Below, in pieces: positions 53,465 to 63,151 of a stretch of DNA of 64,000 nt. Source of the DNA: Neobacillus cucumis (GTDB lineage: Bacteria; Bacillota; Bacilli; Bacillales; Cytobacillaceae); the NCBI RefSeq assembly GCF_002860255.1, contig NZ_PGVE01000012.1, forward strand, positions 62,001 through 126,000, given 5' to 3'. The position numbers were made by a program, and so were the translations under genes. Below the pieces are notes generated by a model that was not told the DNA's origin, did not search any database, and saw nothing but the letters and a program-made list of their open reading frames with translations. Within the stretch, counting starts at the first letter, position 1; every line of letters begins with the position of its first letter.

Positions 53465-54597
53465 GATTCAACCTCGTTTCGTAATTCCTCTAGTTTTCTT
53501 GACCATAATAGGTATTCCTGTTGATTGATTTTGTCCTGATTTAATATGGCCGCTATCCCGCCTAGAAAAGTTTGAATTTCATTCGCAGGCATTTTCAGCC
53601 ACTTCCTCTCAAAATAGGGGCTAAGATCTTGCCAGTCCTTACTATAAGGAATCTGCCATTGTTCTTGCAGTAATAGTTTGACATAATCCGCTTGAACTCG
53701 GAGTGAATCTTGATAACGCCTGCCTCTAAGATACCAGGCCGCAATCGCCTGGATTTTCTCATCACTATACCTGACCCACTCTTCTCGAGGGCTTAATAAC
53801 GGCCCAAACCGTTTCCCCTTGTACCACAGCCAAAGTACTACTAGTAGTATTCCTTGTAAAATTAGAACAAGAAACCATTTTGGATAAACAGTTAAAATGG
53901 AGGATTCATTTTCCCCTCCATGTATATATTCATCAAACAAGATGGAATCCGCTTTTCCTTGTTTTAATAGAAGAAAACTTAATGGTAAATGGTCCTTTTT
54001 TAATAGCTTCTCATTGGTCATCCACTGAGGGGTAATTGCCATAATTAGTTGACCTTTACCATAGGCTCTTTTTGCAGCAATTGCACCAGACTGATCAGAA
54101 AGGAGAATATCATCGTTCTTCACAGTACGTATTCGAATGTCCGAATCAACTTCAGCTCGATACGTTTTACCGTTTTCATCCTTGACCTTCGTCCACTTAT
54201 CACTTTGAGAAGAACCCCTTTGAATATAATCCGTCTCAATATTAAACATTCCCTTTGGATTGGTTTGCATAAGCAGAATGGTATTCCCTGCTTCCATAAA
54301 ATTAATATATTGCTGCATCCATTTTTTTTCAGGTGTAAAAGCGGGACCCACCATTACAAGCAGTTGATTATGTTTCTCTTTAGGGAGTAAATCGGGCGAA
54401 TGAATCCAGCTTTTCACCTCTTTTTCTTTTTTTAGGTATGTATATAATGCCTTAACACCTGTGGGAGAAGGAGAGACAGTGACATAACTTGGATAGATCT
54501 CTGGCTTTGGTTGATAAGCAAAATAGCTAACGGCTATAAATAACAATAAAAGTGCGATAAACCAAAGCAATCCTTGTTTTTTCGAATGAGTCTTCAT
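53461..54597 (-). CDS. DUF4350 domain membrane protein
   Basis: 378 residues with an N-terminal membrane segment (LLWFIALLLLFIAVSYFAYQ), an extracellular domain starting SPSPTGVKALYTYLKKEKEV (GATase-like fold of DUF4350), a second membrane segment (WFLVLILQGILLVVLWLWYK) and a cytoplasmic tail with ARYxRG-like LRGRRYQDSLRVQADYVKLL. Such proteins occur only next to MoxR/DUF58/DUF4129 genes. Translational coupling with both neighbours (4-base overlaps) supports a complex. Function unknown. Confidence 0.82.
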   Translation of the reverse strand: MKTHSKKQGLLWFIALLLLFIAVSYFAYQPKPEIYPSYVTVSPSPTGVKALYTYLKKEKEVKSWIHSPDLLPKEKHNQLLVMVGPAFTPEKKWMQQYINFMEAGNTILLMQTNPKGMFNIETDYIQRGSSQSDKWTKVKDENGKTYRAEVDSDIRIRTVKNDDILLSDQSGAIAAKRAYGKGQLIMAITPQWMTNEKLLKKDHLPLSFLLLKQGKADSILFDEYIHGGENESSILTVYPKWFLVLILQGILLVVLWLWYKGKRFGPLLSPREEWVRYSDEKIQAIAAWYLRGRRYQDSLRVQADYVKLLLQEQWQIPYSKDWQDLSPYFERKWLKMPANEIQTFLGGIAAILNQDKINQQEYLLWSRKLEELRNEVES

Positions 54598-55235
54598 TGA
54601 TGCTGTTCCATCCCCCTTTCTCCCAACATGTTATGGATTTTTGTACGAAACGGTTGAAATTCTTCAGGACTCACGTAATGTTGACCGTAGGTAACATTTT
54701 CGAAAAACTGAGCCAGGTCATTAAATTGATCGGCTTTATGCTGGCTTACTTTCCTTAGTTCTTCGAAGTAATCCCAATTGGTTTTCCATATTCTCGCTTC
54801 AAGCCATTCCTTCTCGTGAAAAAAAAGCAGCATGGCAAGAAAAAGGTGGCGGGTAGAACCTGTAAGGTCCTCGCTGGCTTCCAATTTTTCCGCTTCCTCT
54901 AGGTGCCGCATGTATGTCCAATTCCTATCTTTTAGGGATTGAAGCGGTTTCTGTTTCCGCAGCAGCCGATTTCTTCGTGTATTCCGGATAAGAATAAAGG
55001 CTGTGACGGTTAACAGTAAAAGGATGACCACCATTACGGTGATCAAAATTACACTGGAAGCACTGCTAGCGGATTTAACCGAAGGGAATAGTTTTTCAAG
55101 CTGTGTGGCAATCCATTCTTTTGCCTTTTCCCACCATGTTTCGATTAACCCCTTCGACTGTTTGTAATAAATTTGGTATTCTTCTTTTTTTAATATCGTT
55201 TGAATATCATCTCTTGCTTTGTTTGCATTTAACAT
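54594..55235 (-). CDS. DUF4129 domain membrane protein
   Basis: 213 residues from the ATG at 55235 (AGGTGATGG upstream; the ATG at 55241 is an alternative). An amphipathic N terminus, one membrane segment (VILITVMVVILLLLTVTAFI), then the DUF4129 helical domain with HLFLAMLLFFHEKEWLEARI and FENVTYGQHYVSPEEFQPF. It is coupled by a 4-base overlap to the DUF4350 gene. DUF4129 is often fused to transglutaminase-like proteins, but that domain is absent here. Part of the MoxR operon. Confidence 0.82.
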   Translation of the reverse strand: MLNANKARDDIQTILKKEEYQIYYKQSKGLIETWWEKAKEWIATQLEKLFPSVKSASSASSVILITVMVVILLLLTVTAFILIRNTRRNRLLRKQKPLQSLKDRNWTYMRHLEEAEKLEASEDLTGSTRHLFLAMLLFFHEKEWLEARIWKTNWDYFEELRKVSQHKADQFNDLAQFFENVTYGQHYVSPEEFQPFRTKIHNMLGERGMEQHQ

Positions 55236-55259
55236 AACCATCACCTAACATATAGGTTT

Positions 55260-56174
55260 TCAGATCGATTGATAATCTTCTATCATTTCCTTTAAATCAT
55301 CAGCATCATTTCTAGTCTTTAAATCAAGGTACATAATACCGTAACCAACAGAAAAAATCATTGTTGTAAATAAGGAGGCTAAGTTGGTTATAAGTCCTAA
55401 TAAAACACTGTTGCCCAATAACGCGCCAAACGTCATTTGGACGGCAAAGCTAATGATGGAAACAATTAAATAAAAAACAATATATAATCCAAACAGTCCC
55501 CAGGTCCGTTTTCGTGACAGGCGCCAGCTTCTTAAAAATCCAGGTGATACCTTATCAAGGACAACGGAGCCAAAATAAAAGCTCCAGCGTGTGATTAACA
55601 AGCCCATGCCAATGGCGAAACCAATAAACAACAGTACTCCGACCAATATGCCTAAAACTGGATGGACAACCGCTGCCAAAGCACCGCCTGAAAAAGCAAC
55701 AATTAAAATAGGGATTAGGATAATTCCTAAAAGCATAAGCCCAAACAAAATCGAACTGCCCAGCATCGGAAAAAATCGGCGAAATGCTTGCTTAACCACA
55801 GAGCTAACCGAAAACTCTTCCTCCTTACGGATATGATTAACAGCGAACAGGATGGCTGCCTCCGCAACTGGAAAAAGTAAGCCGCTTAATAAAGCAACGA
55901 CAATTAAGCCGATATCCGCACCAAAGCCGCTTGAATCAATGGAACCGGAATTTTCGAAGCTTGAGAGTATTTGTTCATACCATTGCCCGCCTGTACCCAT
56001 CTCCCTAAAAAAGCTTGTTCCGGTAGCCATTTGAATAATTGCTTGGAGCAAGTAGACCGGTCCCATAAAAATAATTAAAATCATGAAAAATTCCTTAAAG
56101 CGATTTTTACACAAACTAAAGGTGTGATCCAAAATTTCCCCAAAAGCTTTTGGTTTTTTAAACTTAGAATCCAA
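55260..56174 (-). CDS. Polytopic membrane protein at the head of the MoxR operon
   Basis: 304 residues with about six membrane segments. The cytoplasmic N terminus FKKPKAFGEILDHTFSLCKN followed by RFKEFFMILIIF is characteristic of a family seen at the head of DUF4129/DUF4350/MoxR clusters (glycerophosphoryl diester phosphodiesterase membrane-domain-like), and LDKVSPGFLRSWRLSRKRTW lies in the middle. Exact function unknown. It is separated by 24 bases from the DUF4129 gene. The site GGGGGAAAAG is upstream. Confidence 0.78.
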   Translation of the reverse strand: MDSKFKKPKAFGEILDHTFSLCKNRFKEFFMILIIFMGPVYLLQAIIQMATGTSFFREMGTGGQWYEQILSSFENSGSIDSSGFGADIGLIVVALLSGLLFPVAEAAILFAVNHIRKEEEFSVSSVVKQAFRRFFPMLGSSILFGLMLLGIILIPILIVAFSGGALAAVVHPVLGILVGVLLFIGFAIGMGLLITRWSFYFGSVVLDKVSPGFLRSWRLSRKRTWGLFGLYIVFYLIVSIISFAVQMTFGALLGNSVLLGLITNLASLFTTMIFSVGYGIMYLDLKTRNDADDLKEMIEDYQSI

Positions 56175-56250
56175 ATTCTTTTCCCCCTATAATTTTTGTA
56201 TATCAGATATATTTTAACAAAACTTTATAGTAAAATGCTGTAAATAATCA

Positions 56251-56288
56251 CAAAAACTGGCCAGACTCAATAATTATGAGTCTGGCCT
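56251..56288 (-). terminator. Terminator of the NarL-type two-component operon
   Basis: GGCCAGACTCA (56259-56269) and TGAGTCTGGCC (56277-56287) form an 11-bp stem; on the minus strand it is followed by AGTTTTTG. Confidence 0.85.
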
Positions 56289-56298
56289 GCTTTTATGA

Positions 56299-56964
56299 TT
56301 ATTCTTCGGTTCCCTCTTCATTTCCTAAACGTGACTCTTTTACCAAATGAATAGCTTCTTCTCGATCAGCAACTTGTAGTTTGTTAAGAATATTGGTGAC
56401 ATAATTAGAGACTGTTTTCCCACTAATCTTTAGCTTCGCAGCTATACCTGAATTGATAGTCCCGTCTGCCATCAAATAGAGGACCTCCCGCTCCCGCTCC
56501 GTTAAATCAGGAAAAGCTTCTCGAGGTGCTGCCGGCCGGGCCATTGCAAAGTAATCGATCATTCTAGAAGCAATTCCTGGGCTAAAGATAGCACCGCCAT
56601 TTGCTACGGCCCGGATTGCGTTTAACAAATCCTCTTTCTCCGCATCCTTTAACACATATCCTTTAGCACCAGCCCTCATAGCAGCGAAGACAGAATGATC
56701 ATCCTGGAACATTGTCAAAATCAAAATTTGTGTAGTTGGGTTATACTTTATAATTTCCCTAGTTGCTTCAATTCCATTACATCCTGACATCCGAAGGTCC
56801 ATCAAAATCACATCAGGAATAAGAGATTGCGCCATTTGAATAGCTATCTCTCCTGAAGTTGCTTCCCCAACTACTTCCAAGTCTGGTGTGGTCAAAAACA
56901 GGGTTTTTACACCGTGACGGAAAAGAGGGTGATCGTCAACTATTAAAATTCTAACCTTTTTCAT
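56299..56964 (-). CDS. NarL/FixJ-family response regulator
   Basis: 221 residues from the ATG at 56964 (GGGGGAAG upstream); a longer frame overlaps the kinase gene. The receiver domain has LIVDDHPLFRHGV, phospho-acceptor DVILMDLRMSGCNG, and LTMFQDD and GYVLKDAE for the conserved Thr/Lys pair. The C-terminal LuxR-type helix-turn-helix is LTEREREVLYLMADGTINSG followed by KLKISGKTVSNYVTNILNKL. It is co-transcribed 13 bases after its kinase. A likely target is the divergent membrane-protein gene at 59324. Confidence 0.92.
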   Translation of the reverse strand: MKKVRILIVDDHPLFRHGVKTLFLTTPDLEVVGEATSGEIAIQMAQSLIPDVILMDLRMSGCNGIEATREIIKYNPTTQILILTMFQDDHSVFAAMRAGAKGYVLKDAEKEDLLNAIRAVANGGAIFSPGIASRMIDYFAMARPAAPREAFPDLTEREREVLYLMADGTINSGIAAKLKISGKTVSNYVTNILNKLQVADREEAIHLVKESRLGNEEGTEE

Positions 56965-56977
56965 GTTCTTCCCCCAT

Positions 56978-59131
56978 TTAATCATTATTAACCGGCAAAA
57001 ATACAGTGATTGCTGTTCCTCTATGTCCATTGGTCTCCAGTTGAAACCGTCCGCCTAATTCTGTAGCTCTTTCATTCATTGAACCAATCCCGATTCCTGA
57101 GTTCTTCTCTCTTTTTCTTACAGGATCAACACCAATTCCGTCATCTTCTATACATATCACTAATCCTTTTTCACCTGTATAGGAAAACGCAAAACTTATC
57201 AAACAATTCTTTGCTTTAGAATGGCGAATCAAATTTACAATTGCTTCCGTTGTTATTCGGTAAGCAGCAACCTCCACTGCAGCAGGTAAATCAGGCAGTT
57301 TGCCAGGGGTATTTAAAGTAAAGACTACCCTGTCGGTTTCTGCTGCACTTCGCTGAGTCGCACTAGCTGCTGACAAATCTTTTATCCGTTCATGAATGGA
57401 CCCAATTAAGCCCATTTCGTCGAGAGTAGGTGGTCGCAAATCATATACTAAACCGCGGATTTCTGAAACAGTTTGGCGAATTGTTGTCCGTAATTCTCCG
57501 AGAATATCCTTAGTGGCGTAAGGATTACTATCTACTAATTCCTCTGCAGCTGCAGCCGTCAATGCTAATGCAGCAAGACGAGGAGCTAAGTCATCATGAA
57601 GATTGCTTCTTAACTTTCTCCGTTCCTCTTCTCTAGCATATACGATCGTCTCCCTCGATTCTTGCAAATCTTCAGCTAATAGTTTTAAATCTTTGGACAC
57701 TTTGGCACTTTGAACGACGACACTGGCTTGTCGTATTAGCATATCGATGAATTTTTGATCGGAAGAAGTAAAGGACTCCCCAGGAGCGCGTCGTGACAAC
57801 TTTATTTCCCCTATATCATCTCCCTGATAAACTAGACGGTACGACAGGTAATCATGACTAAAAATACCTTCTTCCGCTGTTACTACTGTTTCACCATTTT
57901 GATAAAGTGATAAAGATGCATAAGGAATTTTTAAGGAGTCTTTAATGGTTCTTACCACTAGCTGCAATACAGAATCCGGATCATTCGGTTGTTCTAATTC
58001 CTTTGCCATACGAAATAAAACCGTATAAGGCTCCTCGTTTTCTCCGAACATTCTTCTGTTAATAAATCGCTGAACCTTAGCTTTTACAGGTGCAAACAAG
58101 ACAGCAACAATCCCTGTTGCAATAAGTGAACTAATCAGATTGTTGCTTGATTGAAACAACAAACCTGAATACCAAACCCCGATAACATAAACAATGACCG
58201 TACAAGCAGTCATAATTACGTATACCAGGGTTCGGTTGACAATGAAGTCAATATCCCATAAACGTTGTTTCATCATTGCCATCAAAATGGCTGCTGGAAT
58301 AATCAGCATGGTGCTATGAATCCCTATTTCCATGTAAAACAGATGGTTTGGCATTGTCTGGATCTTTTTTTCCGTAACAATAAACAAAGCAGTTAAGCTA
58401 AATAGCCCAAGTAAGGCAATCACCACACCGTATACTACCCATTTGGCCTGCTGCTTTTCTACTGGAGTTAAGATATGTCTATATCGATAAATCTGAACAA
58501 ACAACAAGCTGCCAATCCAGATAATAAACCAGCATCCAAATAACCATTTAGACATGTATTGTAAATCAACATAGGTCTTTGGAAAAATCATTCCCGGAAT
58601 ACGGAGAAGGATCACCATAAAACATAAGTATTTAGACCAGATAGGGGCGAACCGTCCATTGGGAAAGAGGAAAAAGAAAAGTATAAAGGCTGCCATTCCT
58701 CCCGCTTCAATGATCTGAACTAGGATACTTAATAAAGGATGAATGACCTTTAGCCCCCACATAATTGGAGTAAAGGTCCCTCCTAGAGAAATAAGCATGT
58801 AGCTTCCTAGGAGTCCAATTATGTCAGTCGATTTTTTCCACAAAATCACTAAACCAATAAGGATATAAACCAATCCAAAAACAATATATATTGTGTCGTA
58901 GGCAAAAGAATACTCTTCTGGTGTAATGCCATGGTCTTTCAGCCACTGATTCCCAGGGGCAGGGTTATAAAAGGCTTCACAGCTCAGAGTGATACAATTG
59001 TTTTTAATATATTGGTAGTATTGTGGGGCACTGACGATAAAAAGAATCACAGTAAGCAAACTTATTGTTATGACCGTCCTGCGCAGCAAGACAATCTTAC
59101 TGTTAGAAAATAAAGGAGTCGTCGATACCAT
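56978..59131 (-). CDS. Multi-pass sensor histidine kinase of the HisKA_3 type with GAF domain
   Basis: 717 residues from the ATG at 59131 (GGGAGAAGAG upstream; an earlier start at 59149 is less likely). The N-terminal about 350 residues hold roughly eight or nine membrane segments, as in 7TM/ComP-like kinases. Next come a GAF-like domain (about 390-500), a coiled coil, the H box EERRKLRSNLHDDLAPRLAA (phospho-acceptor His) and a HATPase domain with TEAIVNLIRHS and IEDDGIGVD and GIGIGSMNERA. The PHAB-type layout suggests membrane or small-molecule sensing. ComP itself is not implied: no comQX lies nearby. Partner of the NarL-type regulator downstream. Confidence 0.88.
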   Translation of the reverse strand: MVSTTPLFSNSKIVLLRRTVITISLLTVILFIVSAPQYYQYIKNNCITLSCEAFYNPAPGNQWLKDHGITPEEYSFAYDTIYIVFGLVYILIGLVILWKKSTDIIGLLGSYMLISLGGTFTPIMWGLKVIHPLLSILVQIIEAGGMAAFILFFFLFPNGRFAPIWSKYLCFMVILLRIPGMIFPKTYVDLQYMSKWLFGCWFIIWIGSLLFVQIYRYRHILTPVEKQQAKWVVYGVVIALLGLFSLTALFIVTEKKIQTMPNHLFYMEIGIHSTMLIIPAAILMAMMKQRLWDIDFIVNRTLVYVIMTACTVIVYVIGVWYSGLLFQSSNNLISSLIATGIVAVLFAPVKAKVQRFINRRMFGENEEPYTVLFRMAKELEQPNDPDSVLQLVVRTIKDSLKIPYASLSLYQNGETVVTAEEGIFSHDYLSYRLVYQGDDIGEIKLSRRAPGESFTSSDQKFIDMLIRQASVVVQSAKVSKDLKLLAEDLQESRETIVYAREEERRKLRSNLHDDLAPRLAALALTAAAAEELVDSNPYATKDILGELRTTIRQTVSEIRGLVYDLRPPTLDEMGLIGSIHERIKDLSAASATQRSAAETDRVVFTLNTPGKLPDLPAAVEVAAYRITTEAIVNLIRHSKAKNCLISFAFSYTGEKGLVICIEDDGIGVDPVRKREKNSGIGIGSMNERATELGGRFQLETNGHRGTAITVFLPVNND

Positions 59132-59323
59132 AAACTCTTCTCCCATCAATCAAGTGATAGGGAAATTGTACCAATAATCAGATTGTTCTGTAAATGTTAT
59201 TTTTAGATTCCCGGTTTAGTTCCTACTCTTCGGGAAGAAGTGCCTCTACCGGCCGGGTAATGGTGGGATGATATGATTCAGGTGTAAACAAAAAACAAAC
59301 AAAATGACACAGGAGGAATATCA

Positions 59324-60013
59324 ATGATTACCGTTCCAAAAGGGTTTCTAAAGTTTAGCGGGTTCATGTTATTAATAGGGGGAATGATGGGGTTTACCGG
59401 GCAGCTAATTCATCTCGGTGATGTACCAGAAACGGTAAAAGATATCCCAGATTTTCTTAAGGGAGCTGTAAATATCCATGTTCTTTTAGCCTATGCATCG
59501 ACATTGATCCTAATCGGTTTGCCAGCCCTATTTTTACGGCAGTCTGCTGGTTTAAAATGGTGGGGATGGATAGCCTTTCCTTTATTGTTTATAGGTTTAA
59601 TGTTTGAAATTTTTCATGGTCCAGTACAAATTATCGCCTACCCAATCATCTTTGATTTTGTTCACACAGCGAAAGATTTGCAGCATGTTAGTAATCTATT
59701 AAACAGCATGGCTATTGATCGTTTCCCATTACAGCTTGCCATTTTTATTCCACTTATCCCAGGTATCTTTATTGGGCTTATTTTATTAGGAATCTCTGCT
59801 CTCCGTGCAAAGGTTTTACCTAAGGCACCCGCCATCTTTACATTAGTGGTTTTAGTTATTCAAATCATCGGCATGGTGGTCCCTGTTCATATTCACCTGC
59901 TAGAAATTTCTTTTGCTTATATTCACCTCATTTTTGTCTGGTTCGGGACGATATTAGCCTTTGAAAAAGCAACAACCTCTTCCGTTCAAGAGGGCAAAAA
60001 GCTTTCAATTTAA
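59324..60013 (+). CDS. Polytopic membrane protein divergent from the two-component genes
   Basis: 229 residues with about six hydrophobic segments, for example FLKFSGFMLLIGGMMGFTGQ, VLLAYASTLILIGLPALFLR, WIAFPLLFIGLMFEIF, and the C-terminal IFTLVVLVIQIIGMVVPVHI. I do not recognise the family. Its start (ATG 59324, AGGAGGAAT upstream) lies 192 bases from the divergent kinase start. The shared region contains TACTCTTCGGGAAGAAGTGC, with CTTC-GG-GAAG dyad symmetry, which could be the regulator's binding site. A role as target or sensor partner of this two-component system is inference. Confidence 0.7.
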   Translation: MITVPKGFLKFSGFMLLIGGMMGFTGQLIHLGDVPETVKDIPDFLKGAVNIHVLLAYASTLILIGLPALFLRQSAGLKWWGWIAFPLLFIGLMFEIFHGPVQIIAYPIIFDFVHTAKDLQHVSNLLNSMAIDRFPLQLAIFIPLIPGIFIGLILLGISALRAKVLPKAPAIFTLVVLVIQIIGMVVPVHIHLLEISFAYIHLIFVWFGTILAFEKATTSSVQEGKKLSI

Positions 60014-60021
60014 CCACAAAA

Positions 60022-60056
60022 AAACCCGAGGCGTTGTTCATACCTCGGGTTTCCTC
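60022..60056. terminator. Convergent terminator between the membrane protein gene and pepF
   Basis: AAACCCGAGG (60022-60031) pairs with CCTCGGGTTT (60043-60052); A-runs and T-runs flank it. Confidence 0.88.
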
Positions 60057-60058
60057 GT

Positions 60059-61846
60059 TTAGATTTGGGAGAACTCTTCGACGAGCTCCCCGAAACGTTT
60101 AAGGGCGTTTTGAATTGGGTCTGGTGTAGTTAAATCCACACCAGTCTTTTTCAGTAACTCAAGCGGATAGTCAGAGCTTCCACTCTTTAAAAATTCTAAA
60201 TAAGAGTGGATGGTTTCTTGATCTCCTTCTAAAATCTTTGTCGCTAAATGGATGGCAGATGCAAAGCCTGTCGCGTATTTATACACATAGAACGGGCGAT
60301 AGAAGTGTGGAATTCTGGACCAGCCGTATTTGACTTCCTCATCAAAAATGATTGTCTCTCCATTGTATTCTCTAAACAAAGTTTCATACGTTTGATTGAA
60401 CACTTCCACGTTTAATGGAATGCCTCTCTCGGCCATGTCATGTGTCTTCATTTCAAACTCGGCAAACATGACTTGAGTGAAAAAAGTGCCCTTAAATTGA
60501 TCGATAAAATGATTAAGCAGGTGTTTACGAACTTCAGGATCAGATTCGTTATTTAATAAATAGTTGATTAGGAGAACCTCATTTACAGTCGAAGCTACTT
60601 CTGCTACAAAAATACTGTAACCAGCCGTGATTTGCGGCTGATACTGTGAACTTAATTTGCTGTGGACTCCATGCCCGCATTCATGGACCAAGGTAAATAA
60701 ACTATCTAAATCGTCCTGGTGATTTAATAGTATATAGGGATGTACACCATAGACACCCAAATTATAAGCACCAGATCGTTTACCTGGTGTTTCGCGGACA
60801 TCAATATAGCACTTATCTTTAAACTCTTTTAAAATAGTAAGATAATCTTCCCCTAAAGGAGCGAGAGCTTTTAACATGGTTTCATACGCTTCTTCGTACG
60901 AAATGACTTGTTTTACCCCGCTGACAAGCGGAACACTCATATCATATTGACGAATTTCATCCAGTTTTAATTTCTCCTTGCGAATCCTTGTATACTGGTG
61001 AAGGGGACTAATATTGTCTTTTGTTGTTTGAATCAGATTTTCATATACCTCTCTTGGGACATTATCTCCAAACAGTGCTTTTTCAAGCGCCGATGGATAG
61101 TGGCGGATTTTAGCTAAGGTTACATTATTTTTGATAGCTGCTGAAAGGGTAGCGGCAATTGAATTTTTCAATTGAACATAAGGCTGGTAATAAGCCTTAT
61201 AAGCTTCTCTCCGCTTTTCACGGTCCTCATCTTCAATTAATTTCGAATACATGCCTCGTGTTAATTCAATCCGGTCACCATTTTCATTGGTTACTTCTCC
61301 GAATTTAATATCTGCATTATTGATCATTCCAAAAGTATGACCAGGAACCGATAAAGCTTCTCCTAATTTGGATAGGATTTCTTCTTGCTCCTTGCTTAAA
61401 ACATGCTCTTTATAACGGAAGGAATCAAGTAAATCTTCTTCAAAGTAGGTTAATCTTCCCTCTTCTTTGATATAACTCCTTAAGGTTTCTTCATCTAAGC
61501 TAAGTAAATATGGCATAAAGAAGGAAGTGGCCGCACTGACTTTTACACTAAGCTGCTTCGCCTTATCTAAGTAGGATTGCGGCAAGGTCTCTCTTGTATT
61601 CTCATCTACCATTAGCATGGCATAGGCGTAAACTTTGTTAAAATGGAAAGATAGTTCTTCTCTCTGTTTGAGGTATTCATATAGAGAATGACCATCATGA
61701 ATGTTTCCGTCGAATTTCTTTAAGGAGACAGTGATTTCCTCAATTAACTGGTAATCATTCTCCCATTTCTCGATTTTAGGATAAATATCTGATAAATTCC
61801 ATTTTTCATGAACGGGGACTTCGTTTCTGTTTGTATAGGTGGTCAT
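60059..61846 (-). CDS. pepF: Oligoendopeptidase F
   Basis: 595 residues, the usual length of this M3-family zinc metallopeptidase. The catalytic motif is FTLVHECGHGVHSKLS (HExxH variant HECGH), and the third zinc ligand is in AGYSIFVAEVASTVNEVLL. The substrate-binding region FYVYKYATGFASAIHLA near the C terminus is typical. It cleaves peptides of about 7-17 residues in the cytoplasm. In B. subtilis PepF overproduction affects sporulation through PhrA hydrolysis. It is monocistronic, with AAGGGAGC before the ATG. Confidence 0.95.
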   Translation of the reverse strand: MTTYTNRNEVPVHEKWNLSDIYPKIEKWENDYQLIEEITVSLKKFDGNIHDGHSLYEYLKQREELSFHFNKVYAYAMLMVDENTRETLPQSYLDKAKQLSVKVSAATSFFMPYLLSLDEETLRSYIKEEGRLTYFEEDLLDSFRYKEHVLSKEQEEILSKLGEALSVPGHTFGMINNADIKFGEVTNENGDRIELTRGMYSKLIEDEDREKRREAYKAYYQPYVQLKNSIAATLSAAIKNNVTLAKIRHYPSALEKALFGDNVPREVYENLIQTTKDNISPLHQYTRIRKEKLKLDEIRQYDMSVPLVSGVKQVISYEEAYETMLKALAPLGEDYLTILKEFKDKCYIDVRETPGKRSGAYNLGVYGVHPYILLNHQDDLDSLFTLVHECGHGVHSKLSSQYQPQITAGYSIFVAEVASTVNEVLLINYLLNNESDPEVRKHLLNHFIDQFKGTFFTQVMFAEFEMKTHDMAERGIPLNVEVFNQTYETLFREYNGETIIFDEEVKYGWSRIPHFYRPFYVYKYATGFASAIHLATKILEGDQETIHSYLEFLKSGSSDYPLELLKKTGVDLTTPDPIQNALKRFGELVEEFSQI

Positions 61847-61960
61847 GGACCTGCTCCCTTCAGGGTATTCTATTTTTCTTTAAAAAAGAAAATAACTCAC
61901 AAGTATATTCCATATGTATCAATGAATTTCCTTTTTTATGTTATGAAAACGTATGGGAAA

Positions 61961-61988
61961 AGAAAAACAGGCCATAAACATGACCTGC
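61961..61988 (-). terminator. Terminator of trhO
   Basis: On the minus strand CAGG-T-CAT-GTTT-ATG-G-CCTG (61987-61968) is followed by TTTTTCTTTT. The stem is 7 bp with one internal mismatch. Confidence 0.7.
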
Positions 61989-62000
61989 TTACTCTTTTTA

Positions 62001-62951
62001 TTAGTTATGGCTTAACGCCATTAATCTTTCATTTACTTCTTCTTCCGTTAATCCATGCTGAGCAACATAGCGGTTTCTTGGGTGAACCCGGCATTCATGC
62101 GAACAGCTTCGTAAGTGTTTGTGCTCATTTTCTTCTGAGCACAGGATTTTTTTGTTACATTCAGGGTTCGCACAGTTTACATATCGCTCACATGGTTCAC
62201 CTGTGTAGTAATCCTTGCCGACCACGACATGCTCTTTGTGATTAACTGGAACACTAATGCGCTCATCGAACACATATAGCTGTCCGTCCCATAAATCTCC
62301 TTGAACTTCAGGGTCTTTTCCGTAAGTAACAATTCCGCCTTCAAGCTGTGATACATCTTCAAAGCCTTCCTGACGCAGCCAGCCGGAGAATTTTTCACAA
62401 CGAATCCCGCCCGTACAATACGTAAGGATTTTTTTGCCTTCAAATTGCTCTTTATTTTCTCTAATCCATTCTGGAAGGTCGCGGAAGTTTAAAATATCTG
62501 GACGTACGGCGCCTCTGAAATGACCGAGATCAAATTCATAATCATTACGGGCATCGATCACAACTGTATCTTCTCTTTGCATTGCCTCAAAAAATTCTTT
62601 TGGCTTTAAATGATTACCTGTTAATACGTTAGGATCAATGTCGTCTTCCAAACGTAAAGTGACAAGCTCTTGTCGGAAACGGACCTTCATTTTTTTGAAA
62701 GCATGCTCAGATGCTTCATCAATTTTAAACCAAGTTCCTGTAAACAACGGATGCTCGTTCATGTATTTCATATAAGCGTCCGTCTGTTCTACAGTCCCTG
62801 ACACCGTACCATTAATCCCCTCAGAAGCAATAATAATCCGACCCTTTAGTCCAAGATCATGGCAAAATTGACGGTGCTCATTTGCCACTTCCTCAGCATT
62901 CTCAATTGGTACATATTTATAATAAAGTAACACTCTATATTCTTGATTCAT
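62001..62951 (-). CDS. trhO: tRNA uridine(34) hydroxylase, rhodanese-fold
   Basis: 316 residues. The family (YbfQ in B. subtilis, YceA in E. coli) hydroxylates U34 of tRNA as the first step to 5-methoxyuridine. An N-terminal ferredoxin-like domain ([20 protein letters not shown], then [13 protein letters not shown]) is followed by a rhodanese domain with [20 protein letters not shown] and the active-site loop [20 protein letters not shown]. The C-terminal part has a Cys-rich segment ([20 protein letters not shown] and [11 protein letters not shown]) that may bind zinc. Monocistronic. Confidence 0.93.
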   Translation of the reverse strand: MNQEYRVLLYYKYVPIENAEEVANEHRQFCHDLGLKGRIIIASEGINGTVSGTVEQTDAYMKYMNEHPLFTGTWFKIDEASEHAFKKMKVRFRQELVTLRLEDDIDPNVLTGNHLKPKEFFEAMQREDTVVIDARNDYEFDLGHFRGAVRPDILNFRDLPEWIRENKEQFEGKKILTYCTGGIRCEKFSGWLRQEGFEDVSQLEGGIVTYGKDPEVQGDLWDGQLYVFDERISVPVNHKEHVVVGKDYYTGEPCERYVNCANPECNKKILCSEENEHKHLRSCSHECRVHPRNRYVAQHGLTEEEVNERLMALSHN

Positions 62952-63151
62952 TATTAACCACCCTTAAATCTTTATATTAAAAATAATCTAGTTTTCATCA
63001 TTAACCTTAATATTATATCAGAAACTGAGTATCCTTTCAAATCTATTTACCCAGGTAATTAATTGGTGCTTCATAAGGTGGATATTACCAGCCATACTTC
63101 TACACTATATCTGTTACAATTTTTATAGAATTTGAAGGAGGATACCATCCT

